55,336 bases of DNA from Azolla pinnata (lineage: Eukaryota; Streptophyta; Polypodiopsida; Salviniales; Salviniaceae). The stretch's first letter is position 1, and the number at the start of each line of letters is the position of its first letter. The translations under genes were made by a program, and so were the position numbers. Location of the stretch: positions 1-55,336 of the forward strand of contig JBBBWG010027113.1 in the NCBI GenBank assembly GCA_037176905.1, written 5' to 3'. Below, piece by piece: positions 23,600 through 33,124 of this stretch. The notes under the pieces were generated by a model. It saw only the letters and a program-made list of their open reading frames with translations, did no database searches and was not told the DNA's origin.

Positions 23600-25539
23600 T
23601 AAAAAAATAAATAAATTTAAATGAGCAGCGAGAAAATAACCACAGAAGTGTTTTTGTTTTTTAATTTCTTAATTCGTTTTTTGATGAACCAGAGTTCAAA
23701 TCTGACTTTGGCAAATCTAAACCTCATATTGGAATTGCATGTAATTAGTTTTTAGGGCTATTTGTTGGCTTGATTTGATTTTGGGGACCCAAGATGCCTT
23801 TCTGAGACCTGTGTTGCGGTTTCGAGCTGTTTCTCGGGGGGTCTAGCTCGATTTCTTCGCCTGTTCTGGCCTTTTATAATTCGTAACATACCTGCCTTCC
23901 GTGTGAACCCTCTCGCTGCGGAAGCTGTTCTCGAGGATCTGTTTGGATTTCTTGTTGGTTCTTAGGTATTGGCAATGGCTCGGCTTGAACCTGATCCGAT
24001 CCGTTTGACCAGGCTTAATTGGCTTAGCTTGACTCGGGTCAAGCTTGAGATTCATTTATAGTTTTCAGTTTGGCTCAGCCCGACTTGAGCTTCTAGAGAC
24101 TCGGTTTAACCGGCTTGGATGGACCCGTTGACCTGGTTAAGTGTTTTTTTTTTGTAAAAAAAAATCTTGATATAAAGTTTCGCCTAAACCGGTTTAAGTC
24201 TTCATCGGTTGAAATGGCTCAAGCTTGAGTTTTCGAAATTTAACAGCCCAAGTTTAAACGGTTTGGCCAGAGATCTCCTTAACCGGTTAAGTCGAGCCGT
24301 TGTCCCCTTTAAGTTCCTTGACTGGGTGAAGAAATCCGTGTTTGCTCTTCAGACATGTAGTTGAAGCAATCGGTTCGCAAGGATTGCTCGAATTCGGAAA
24401 AACCAGGTCGAACAACGCCCTTCTCAGTTCCTAGGCTTCGTTTCGAGACTGACCACTGAAGGAGTTATAGTTGCGACTTCCTTAATAAGGTTGTGTGGCT
24501 CCATAAACAAACTTGCTTTGGAGATTAGTCCTTGAAGGTGATGTATCGGCGTAACGAGCCCGTATCAGTTTAAACGAATACATTGTTGTACTGTAAACAA
24601 GCCAAACACCCATATCAGTGTTAATCTTCTAGACTTTATCTTCCATCCCGATTGAGCATTGGGAAGAAGAAATGTCCACAATGAGATTGGCAAGATGTGA
24701 TTACTTTCACTAGCCAAGAATCTTTCTGTTCCAAAGAAGGTTTGTGTCTCCTAAAAAATGTTGTGAAGCTGCATAGCCAAGTGCAGTGTGGAGCCCTACA
24801 CCCAGAAAAAAATGTGTCGCTGGAGTCCCACTGTAATCTTTGTCACCGATCAATAGTACGATTTCATGTTTGATGCGCAACTTTGTTGAATATCGTATTC
24901 TTCGCTGTCAAATCTCAACTTCTAGCTTTCTCAATGACACATTAGATACAACAGAACTTATTTGTGACATTTGTTATCCAATGTACTCCAGGTCGAAGAC
25001 AATAGGCAAGACGGATGGTGTTGTTTCAACAGCCAGGAGGAGTTTAATAATCCCCATTTCTTTCAAAAAGAACATGATCGTGATCCACCGACTTAGATCA
25101 AGTCAGTCCAAGGTGTGCATATTTTCAAGAATCTCGATCGCATTATGGATGCAATTTGCCATACAACAAACAGGTGCGGCGTCGATGGAAGACTTTGGTA
25201 AGAGGAAACCTAATGAACATGAACTCAACTTGTGAAATTTCACCTGTTTAAAATTGCCTCAATGAGATGTGAGTGTTTTGGTTATTCATGAAGTTATAGT
25301 TTTTATGTCTATTCAGACTGTTTCCCCTTTCTAATCAAATCCATCTCCTTGATAGGTATTCAAAAGAAAGTTAGATACATGATGATGTACAAACCCAAGA
25401 ATGAGCTCATGGCAAACATGCCTCATGCATTAGAAACAAAAGAATCTCTCTCTAACCCATGTGTACACCAAACAGTGGGCATCAAATCATGTACTACTTC
25501 CTCATCATGTGAAGCAACCACCGTCAAAACCCATTCCCA
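23600..25539. other. Intergenic DNA with degenerate GGCTTGA/AACCGG-type repeats, no gene recognised
   Basis: Positions 23945-24310 are dense in 'ggcttgaac', 'gactcgg', 'aagcttgag' and 'accggctt' words, resembling 781-940 and 50500-50830. The open frame at 24840-25235 (plus) is not recognised, and the minus reading gives nothing either. This could be a decayed transposon. Confidence 0.4.
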
Positions 25540-26183
25540 CGATGCCTATACATGATCAAAGTAGAGTGGTTAGGAACCTACCTGTATTGTATTCAACAAA
25601 TGTAACTTACATTCCAAAATTTCAGCAGAATCAAGCTTTGATGGATTGGATCCAAATTAGCGATTGGTTTGCCCTGAGTTTTCTTTGCAAAATTGAGGCT
25701 TCCTGGGCTACAAATCTCTCTCGCTTATCAGCAACCATTGATGTTCCCCATCACATTGATGTTCAAAGTAGAGACTTACCGGGTGGTTAGGAATATGTAT
25801 AGTATTCAACAGATGCAAACTTGCATTCCAACTTTCATCAGAAATCCAGCTTTGATGCTTTGGATCCAAATTAGAGATTGGTTTACCTTGAGTTATCTTT
25901 GCAAAATTTAGGCTTCCTGGGCGACATATATCTCTCGCTTATCAGCAACCATTGATGTTCCCCATCACATTGATGTTCAAAGTAGAGACTTACCCGGCGG
26001 TGGTTAGGAATATGTATTGTATTCAACAGATGCAAACTTGCATTCCAACTTTCATCAGAAATCCAGCTTTGATGCATTGGATCCAAATTAGAGATTGGTT
26101 TACCTTGAGTTTTCTTTGCAAAATTCAGGCTTCCTGGGCTACATACGTATCTCGCTTATCAGCCACCATTGATGTTCCCCATT
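25540..26183. repeat. Three tandem ~215-bp units
   Basis: The segment ending 'cgcttatcagcaaccattgatgttcccca' occurs with 'gatgttcc' at 25740, 25954 and 26171 (spacings 214 and 217). Each unit has 'gtggttaggaa', 'tgtattcaaca', 'cattccaa', 'agctttgatg', 'ttggatccaaattag.gattggttt' and 'aggcttcctgggc'. Units 2 and 3 are closest to each other; unit 1 is more diverged and lacks a few bases. No coding role is evident. Confidence 0.85.
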
Positions 26184-26521
26184 GTTGCCAACTGCATTTC
26201 CACGCTCTGAGAATGCCAGAATTCAGATTGAAAAAAAGAAAAACACAGTGATGGCCATTGCTTAAAACCAATCAAATCAGGGAAGCTCCAAAGGATGAGC
26301 TCGTAGGAACAGTGCAAATCAAGCAAATCCCCGACAGGCAAGAAGGAAAAACCTGCGAAATATACTGCAGAGGAAATGGTGAAGAAGGGTTTTTCAACTA
26401 ATAGCTCAATTTCTTACATCCACAACCATTGACGGCCCAAATGCATTCCAAGCTAATACTGGCCAAAAATCATGTTTCTCTGTGATGCTCAGCAGCTGCA
26501 AGTGTGGCTCAGACAGCGTGC

Positions 26522-26745
26522 AGGCGCCATAGCCTTCTTCCGATTTGTATGCATCTCACACATAGAAAGACATGGGATATGGCTCCTTCTGCATAGCCTC
26601 CTTCTGATTGCATGCATCTCACGCACAGAAAGACATGGGATATGGCTCCTTCTGCATAGCCTTCCTCTGATTGCATGCGTTTCACAGATAAAAACGACAT
26701 TGGGATATGGCTCCTTCTGCATAGAAATGCAGAAATGGGATATGG
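26522..26745. repeat. 63-64 bp tandem repeat at the 3' end of the Ser-rich gene
   Basis: 'catgggatatggctccttct' recurs at 26571 and 26634, and with a one-base insertion at 26698. Flanking 'gcatagcc.tcttctgattgcatgc.t' and 'tcacacatagaaagac' are also repeated. It stops about 20 bp before the stop codon region of the Ser-rich gene, so it probably lies in its 3' UTR. Confidence 0.8.
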
Positions 26746-26760
26746 AGTTCTTCCTTCCGT

Positions 26761-28638
26761 TTACTCTGCTCGGATGCTGCTCATGAACGCCCGCTCTTGG
26801 GCAAAGAGAGAGGAGGAAGAATTCAGGGCTCGTGACCTCGTGGTACCACTGCTGCCCGACCTGCACGTGTAGATGCAGGGCATGGGAGTAGGTGGAGAAG
26901 GCTGTTGCGATGCTGCAGCTGCCGTGGCTATGGAGGATGAGGTGGACGAAGAAGAAGAAGAAGAAGAAGAAGAACGGCTCCGAACTGGAGAGATGCGCTT
27001 GAAGAAATTCTTGCTATCTTCCACCAGTGATTCCAGGCACTGGTAGAGCGCAGCTGTGGATTTAGGGCTTGCATTGATAGCCTGCTGCCGTTGCTTATGC
27101 AGGCTATGGCGGGAGGCGGAGCTGCTGCTAACGCTCCTGGGCATGGTGGCATGCTTTCTGAAGGAGCCTGAATCGGTGAGATGAAGCTCAGAGGAGCATA
27201 GCGATGGCGAACTGGCAAGCGCAGGCGCTGGAACAGATCTGATGCCATTGGTTGTGAAGCCTGAGCGTGAAGGATATCCGCAGCGCGGAGTTGTGGTGGC
27301 TCTCTTCACCGCAGGGCTCCCAGGCGATTCTGCAGATCTTGGCGTGGCTATGGAAGCTGCAGATGCAGAGTTCGTGTTGTTGCCTCCGGACGCAGACGAC
27401 CTGCAGCTTGCCCGGTCTCGCTTCTTGGTGGCGATGGCAGAAGCAGGTGCGGAATCGGAAGCAGAAGAAGAGATGGAAGAAGAAGAAGAAGAAGAAGAAG
27501 AAGAAGAAGAGAGTAGGGTCTTCTGGCTGCCATTGTAGCAGCTCCCCACCGTTCTTCTCCAAGGTGCGGCCGCCATAGCCACGGACCTAGAAGAAGAAGA
27601 CGAAGAAGAAGTAGCTGGAGCAGCATTAGCTCCGTCAGAGCTCGCTCCCGCAGTCTGCAGAGATGTAGTTCTCTGCTTCTCCTCCTGCTTTGCAGGCATC
27701 AGAGCTCGGGCGCCATCGCCAGCAGCTGCTGCTGCTGCTGTTGCGCTCAAGCTTAGCCGTCTGTGAGCCTTGGCTCGCTGCTCCTGACGATCGTCTTCTT
27801 CGCAGCTCGACGGCCTCTGTACTTCCCCGAGGACCCGTTCCCTGCATATCTTGCTCACCAGGATCCTCGATTCATGGCCCGTTGTTGCTCTTTCTGCTGC
27901 TGCTGCTGTCGATCTCAGCGGGGAAAAGCCTAGCTTGCTCGCTCCCATGGCTGCGATTCCTTTCTCCTTCTTCCTTGTTGCGGCTATGGAGTTCCCTGCA
28001 CTTCCTAGGGTTGCGTCTCCCAGACGCTTGTCATCCGTCGCAGTGCTCTTCTGCTCCTCCGTCTTCGTCGCCTGCTTCTGCATCTCCCCCTCCCACCTCT
28101 GCTTCTGCATCTGCAGCTCTGTAAGCCTCGACGTCAGTGCCTTGATCTCCTCGTCGATCTCCTGTAGCAACGCATCGCTGCGCACGGAAGCAGCCGCTTC
28201 TACCTCTTCTTCGCCATTCCGAGCCTTTCCTGTTGATCGAGCATCGCCTGCAGCGGCATCATCACGCAGGGTTGTTGCTTCCACAGGAGCAGATTCGCTG
28301 CGTTCATGCCGGTGGTGTGTTCCATGCTGAGATGCTTCTCCCTCGGAGGAGGATCGCTGCAGAGATTCGTTCTTCGTCTTCTTCTTCTTCTTCTTCTTCT
28401 CCTCCTCCTCGGGAGGACAGCTCTCTGCGAATCCGTTCGCAGGTCTATTCACTGCGCCATCGCCAGCTGCAACGACCATGTGGCGAGGTTCTGCTGGAGA
28501 GGAAGAAGAGTCGCCCTCTGCTGCTCCGAAGCCGCGATCTGTTAGAGCAGATCTCGACGACAAAGAGCTGCAGCAGCTGCTCGCAGGAGCGGCTCTGCTT
28601 CTGCTCGCAGCATCATCGCGTGCAGTTGTCGCCGCCAT
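26761..28638 (-). CDS. Ser-rich, largely disordered protein with a short coiled coil (625 aa), unrecognised
   Basis: One uninterrupted frame. I place the start at the ATG at 28638 (MAATTARDD). The frame stays open to 28926, but a plausible 5' UTR intron acceptor (TTTGCAG) at about 28690 and poor upstream sequence argue against the longer form. The protein has long Ser tracts (from GAA/TTC and CTG repeats), a Glu4-Lys7 run at about residue 80, and a heptad-like helix near residues 155-190 (ALLQEIDEEIKALTSRLTEL). It also has a basic Ser/Thr/Pro-rich middle (TPRSAESPGSP, TTPRCGYPSRSG) and a less repetitive C-terminal patch (LYQCLESLVEDSKNFFKRI, about 555-575). No enzymatic or named domain is seen. 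It looks like a plant nuclear or cytoskeletal scaffold-type protein, but that is a guess. GC content and microsatellite load are far above its neighbours. Confidence 0.6.
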   Translation of the reverse strand: MAATTARDDAASRSRAAPASSCCSSLSSRSALTDRGFGAAEGDSSSSPAEPRHMVVAAGDGAVNRPANGFAESCPPEEEEKKKKKKKTKNESLQRSSSEGEASQHGTHHRHERSESAPVEATTLRDDAAAGDARSTGKARNGEEEVEAAASVRSDALLQEIDEEIKALTSRLTELQMQKQRWEGEMQKQATKTEEQKSTATDDKRLGDATLGSAGNSIAATRKKEKGIAAMGASKLGFSPLRSTAAAAERATTGHESRILVSKICRERVLGEVQRPSSCEEDDRQEQRAKAHRRLSLSATAAAAAAGDGARALMPAKQEEKQRTTSLQTAGASSDGANAAPATSSSSSSSRSVAMAAAPWRRTVGSCYNGSQKTLLSSSSSSSSSSSSISSSASDSAPASAIATKKRDRASCRSSASGGNNTNSASAASIATPRSAESPGSPAVKRATTTPRCGYPSRSGFTTNGIRSVPAPALASSPSLCSSELHLTDSGSFRKHATMPRSVSSSSASRHSLHKQRQQAINASPKSTAALYQCLESLVEDSKNFFKRISPVRSRSSSSSSSSSSTSSSIATAAAASQQPSPPTPMPCIYTCRSGSSGTTRSRALNSSSSLFAQERAFMSSIRAE

Positions 28639-28956
28639 AGGTATGTTCTGGTCGAACGCGGCGTTGCTCCACACGAAGACCCGCTCTGCAAACAGAAGAA
28701 TCAGCAGACTGTGCAAGGGAAATGGAAGAAGAAGAGAGAGCTGCTCACGCCATTGCAGCTGCTGCTCAGAGATCATGCAGAAGCGGGAAGCCTTACCGTT
28801 CCTCCTGAGGCTCTGAACGCTTCTGTCGCTGCTGCTTCGACTGCTCTCTCGCCACTCCGGACCTGGAAGCAAGAAAGATCTGTTGGTAAGAAAGAAAGCG
28901 CAGGGTTTTCTTGCCCAAGGATCCATGGAGCTAAGCTCGACGGGCTCTGTGTTGTG

Positions 28957-29624
28957 CTAGCAAAGAGCGGTGTTTATACCAATCTGCCTGGAGTGGAAGG
29001 GATTCGCCGGAGGTTGCCGTTTGATGAGGCGGCTATGGCATGAATCTCCTTGCTGCAGATCGTTGGCACCGGTTGGAGCGATGGCGTTCAGGCAGATAGG
29101 GGAGAGAGCGGCTGCAGCTGCAGCAGGTGAAGGCGATGGCGATGGAGATGGAGATGGAGGTGGAGATGGAGATGGAGAAGAGGGAGAAGACGCAGAAGAA
29201 GCAGCAGCTTTCATGGAGTGCGTTTGCGGAGCGGCAGCTCGACATTGCAGCTGCGCAGAGGAAGCAACGGAAGCAGAAGGCTGAAGCGCCGGATCCTGCT
29301 CCTTGCATCGCTTCGCAGATGGACATGGCAGCGATGAAGCGATTCCTGCATCAGGAACCAGCGGCTGATGATGGCGATGGCGATGGTGGAGCTGAGGAGC
29401 AGGAAGCGCCATGAGACCTTGCTTGGCATTGAGGCTCCAGCGGAGAGGTCTTCGTGCCCGGGAGGGAGGGAAGCTGCAGAGCTCGGCCTCTTGGAGCAGA
29501 CATAGCCGCTCCGCGGACATGGATCTGGAAGCAGCAGGAGCTCCTGGCGCGGCGGAGCTTTCCATAGCTCGGGGAGTCTTGGGCGTACCTTCGAGCTCCG
29601 CCCCGCGCTTCGTCTTCTTCCCCA
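28957..29624 (-). other. GC-rich stretch open in several frames, running into the assembly gap
   Basis: The minus frame from 29565 to 28957 (202 codons, MESSAAPGAP..) continues open past its Met to the gap as KKTKRGAELEGTPKTPR. The plus strand also has long open frames here. The stretch is full of GGAGAT and GCTGC-type repeats (29130-29180) that keep all frames open. It could be the 5' exon region of the Ser-rich gene, part of another gene cut by the gap, or non-coding. The sequence does not decide between these. Confidence 0.3.
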
Positions 29625-29724
29625 NNNNNNNNNNNNNNNNNNNNNNNNNNNNNNNNNNNNNNNNNNNNNNNNNNNNNNNNNNNNNNNNNNNNNNNNNNNN
29701 NNNNNNNNNNNNNNNNNNNNNNNN
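29625..29724. other. Assembly gap of exactly 100 Ns
   Basis: One hundred unresolved bases. A round 100 is the usual placeholder for a join of unknown length, so adjacency of the two sides is not established. Confidence 0.99.
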
Positions 29725-29753
29725 AACCCTAAACCCTAACCCCTAAACCCTAA
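29725..29753. repeat. Plant telomere-like repeats at the gap edge
   Basis: Directly after the Ns come about four copies of AACCCTAA-type motif (AAACCCT units, one with an extra C), then unique sequence. The C-rich strand reads 5' to 3' into the contig, the orientation expected at a left chromosome end. It is short and could equally be interstitial or promoter telo-boxes. Confidence 0.8.
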
Positions 29754-29986
29754 TTGAAGGGCGAGAGCCCCCATCGATTCAATCATCATCTCCCCTTCCC
29801 TCCCTCCGTCCTCCTCCTCCTTCTTCTGCTGCTGCTCTTTCAACATTTGACTGTGCTGTGACTGTGCGTTTCTTCTGCTTTCTTGCTTGCTTTCTTGGCT
29901 CGCCCTTTCCCTTCCTTCCTTCCTTCTCTGCAGACACAAATCCTTCCCGCTTTCCTTCTTAATTTCTGCGTGATCTTCTGCTGCTG

Positions 29987-30125
29987 CTTCTTCTTCTTCT
30001 TCTTCTTCTTCTTCTTCTTCTTCGCTCTCCTGTCTCTGCATCCGGGTCCACCTAGCGGTTAGAGCTGGTGATGGTGATGACGATGATATGGTGAGGAAGC
30101 GATGACCATGGATTTTCTTCTACTT

Positions 30126-30160
<35 letters not shown>

Positions 30161-30190
30161 TTCTTCCTCTTCTTCTTCTTCTTCTTCCTT
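29987..30190. repeat. (TTC)n microsatellites
   Basis: Two pyrimidine tracts, 29987-30024 and 30125-30190, are TTC repeats with some CCT. Neighbouring sequence is also pyrimidine-rich. The open frames here, Ser-rich on the plus strand and Glu-rich on the minus, are repeat artefacts. Confidence 0.9.
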
Positions 30191-30799
30191 TACCAATCAG
30201 AGCTCTGCCATAGCTGCAGAGCTCTGCCATAGCTCCTCTGCAATCTTGCCTCAGAGATATGGCATTCAATGCACGGTAAAAGTGGCAAACGATCGCCCAC
30301 AGGGGAATTTTAGCCCCTCTTCTGCAGAGAATCTAACCCCAAAACAGTATCTCTTCTTTTGTGGGGGGGGGCGATCAACAAGAATCAGGAAGATCAAGGA
30401 AGAGCTGGCCATGGCCTGAAAAGCTTGAGAGATCTTCTGATTTGTACGTATGTATGGATTGGCACTACCATAGCTAAATCTGTCAATTTACTGCTACTTT
30501 CGGAATTGATCCAATCATGCCCCTCGTGACCTGTTGGAATGCCGATCGATCGCAGTCCGATTCTTCGGTTCGATTCGCCTTTCTCCGGGCGGTCGAACGA
30601 ATCGTTATTCGCTTCGATCCTAAACGACGGCAACGTTTGTTCAATCGTGCTACTTAGTCAAAGGCTTAATCACGGATCAATGGCATTTTGCCCAATCTAA
30701 TCGGACTTTCTAACGATCGTGGATCGCACATCGGACATGCGGGTTTAGGGATTAGGCCTAGTAATATGTGCCCACAACCAGCAATTAAACCCCTGTGGA

Positions 30800-30843
30800 C
30801 ATACATACATGCATACATACATACATACATACATACATACATG
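30800..30843. repeat. (CATA)n microsatellite
   Basis: About eleven CATA units with one CATG variant. Confidence 0.9.
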
Positions 30844-30997
30844 CTTGACTCCAATTGAATGCCCACTTTTCTAGGGCAATGGGATATATGAGTAACATAT
30901 GTGTGTGTAAAAATGTCACAAATGTGTGATTGACTCAATGGTTTGCAATGGGTAAGATTGTTATGCTCAATGCTATTAGTGTTATTGTTGTTGTTAT

Positions 30998-31423
30998 GGG
31001 AAAACTACCAAAAATCTCCTTTTAATTCTATGAATTATGTTTTACGGCCTACTAAAACTAGAAATTACAAAATATCGTCTGGTTTTCCATTCATTCCTAA
31101 TCATTTCTCGCTAATCTATTCTGTCCTTCTCTTACTGGATGCTTCCATCTATCTCAGGTCACGTTCATCGATTCAAAATCTTCCTCTTGCTATTTACCGA
31201 TTGCTTCATGCTTCCTCCTGCGGTTTATTACTCGATTCCCTTACTATACTCGACTAACAAAAGTTAGTAATTTTAGAATCCACTTACTTAATTTGGTGTT
31301 AATTAATAAACGACGTTAACTTATAGTGAGGGATAAAACTAGGCATTAATCGATAATTTCTAATATTAGTAGGCGTTAAAATGTAATTAATACATTTGTT
31401 AGACATTTTTTGGTAATTTTCGC
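30998..31423. mobile_element. MITE-like element, copy 2, with candidate 6-bp target duplication
   Basis: The left arm (30998-31075, minus sense) and right arm (about 31347-31423, plus sense) form a long imperfect inverted repeat. Both read GTAATTTCTA.TATTAGTAGG, then GTTAAAA/CGTAAAAC, then TTTTTGGTA.TTTTC at the tip. TGTTAT flanks both sides (30992-30997 and 31424-31429). The interior of about 270 bp is AT-rich and non-coding. The arm sequence matches the element at 1-590. The superfamily is not assigned, and the 6-bp duplication could be chance. Confidence 0.65.
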
Positions 31424-31482
31424 TGTTATCATCCATGACGATGGTGGTGGTGGTGATGGTGATGGCGATGGTGATCATAGAA

Positions 31483-31605
31483 CATAACATTCGCAAGCTT
31501 CTGGTTTTGCAAACACCAATGTAAGTTTGCAAACGTTTGCGAATGTTATGAGCTTGCAAAACCAATGTAAGTTTGCAAACATTTTTGCGAATGTTGCGAG
31601 CGAAG
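31483..31605. repeat. Palindromic TTGCAAAC / TTGCGAATGTT tandem pair
   Basis: 'accaatgtaagtttgcaaac' occurs at 31515 and 31561 (period 46), each followed by 'ttgcgaatgtt'. 'aacattcgcaa' at 31486 is its inverse, so the region can fold into hairpins. It lies 60 bp past the MITE copy. Confidence 0.7.
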
Positions 31606-31609
31606 GTTA

Positions 31610-33085
31610 TGTGTTTTTTATTTTCTTTTTTTTTGAAAAAAAACTCACATTTCTCCCTTTCCTCAAGAAAAAGTAATTTATTTTTCTTAAGATTTAAATA
31701 TTTTATTAAATTTACCATTCTTCTGGTCTGAAACATACTTTCAGAGATGTATCGATCTCGAATGCTCGAATCATTCTCGATTGAGTTTGCAGCTTGCAAA
31801 AGTATGGTTCGTTCTATGGCGATTATGATGGTGGTGGAAGAATGAGGCATCTGTGTGAACCTGGCAACCAAAACCAAGAATTTCTTCATCTTCTTTTTTT
31901 CTCGTCGACGATTTCTGTGCGATCGCCCCGAATTCGGGCTTTGAACCTGCCATTCATTCATTCATTCATCGTCGACTTCCATGCGACGAGGCGGGCGCCT
32001 TATAGTTTGCGCGCACTGGTGCCATGTTGCTAGGGGCTTTCTCGATGTCGTTGCGCTGATCATATAGTCAGCAGTATGTACGTATGTCCGCTTGCGAAAA
32101 ACACGTTTTCTGCTCTTCGTGTCTGGCTTCTGCTCAGCTCGATCGATCGTGGGCTGAATGGAGAATGTTGTCGATCTGAGTTTTTTTTATTTTTACCTTG
32201 CATTTCACATCATCTATCCATGAAGCTATTGGCTTGTCTGTCAGTAGATGGAATAGCGACACATTGGAGTAACGATGGGCATGAATTATCGCCACAATTA
32301 TATGATAAGCCATTGGTAAGATGTGTGCATCAACGTTGCGAGTATACGATAACCACCTTAGATCGGACCATATTAACGCCCGATCAATTAATTGCTATTC
32401 CTTGGTAGACAAAATCACACAACGTTGTTCATCAAAGCACGAAGCATACCAATGTAGCCACTGCTGAGTTACTCCATCTAACGACACTTGTTACATATAT
32501 GTTGGATTACTGCAAACACAAAGAGGCAGCAATTGTAACTATAAGAAGAAAGAATACGAAGAGCGATTAAAAAAATAAACGAAAACTTAACCCTTCAGCA
32601 TAACTCATGAGATTGCACCAAGCGAACCAACACCAAAACACATATACTACAGAAATCAAGAGCAGAGCGTCGACGTATGTGAAATCACAAGCCCTACTTG
32701 TATCACTCGCAGTCCCCCATTTGAATTCTATCGTAAAATAAACCTTGCAACGCTGATTAATCTTCCAACGATTCCTACGGACAAATGTCTATGGGTTTAT
32801 TCAAATCATAGCCGATACAATGGCAATGAGCTCTGGAAACAGGCCGATTTCAGGAAGATCAAGCCTGAGCCATGCAAAATCGTGTTTACCTCTGAGCTCG
32901 AGAAGGTTAGAAGTTCCATTAATCATCTTATCTGCTTAATTATCCAGATACACGAAGTAAATTAAACCGATTAATAAAGTGATTAACTCTAATGAGTTTA
33001 GTCCGGACTTGGGAGAGGGACATTTCTGTAAATACGCAAAACAAGAGTGGTATAAAATGCAGAACTGCATCTTCTGTTCTTTCTG
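31610..33085. other. Intergenic DNA and CDC73 upstream region, no further gene recognised
   Basis: Frames at 31299-31961 (minus) and 32076-32408 (plus) resemble no family and run through AT-rich or simple sequence. Nothing else stands out. Confidence 0.45.
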
Positions 33086-33086
33086 C

Positions 33087-33115
33087 GAGAGAGAGAGAGA
33101 GAGAGACACACACAC
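33087..33115. repeat. (GA)n(CA)n run in the CDC73 5' leader
   Basis: About nine GA followed by five CA dinucleotides end about 10 bp before the CDC73 ATG, probably within the 5' UTR. Confidence 0.9.
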
Positions 33116-33124
33116 AGAGAAGCC

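Noticed and set aside
24840..25235. 131-codon plus-strand ORF in the spacer upstream of the carrier
   Set aside because: No family resemblance, no neighbouring exons, and composition like the surrounding spacer. The minus strand was also read for transposon proteins without success.
30102..30419. ORF starting MTMDFLLL followed by a Ser run
   Set aside because: The Ser run is a TTC microsatellite and the remainder resembles no protein family.
32076..32408. 110-codon plus-strand ORF upstream of CDC73
   Set aside because: No recognisable motif, and no conserved start or splice context.
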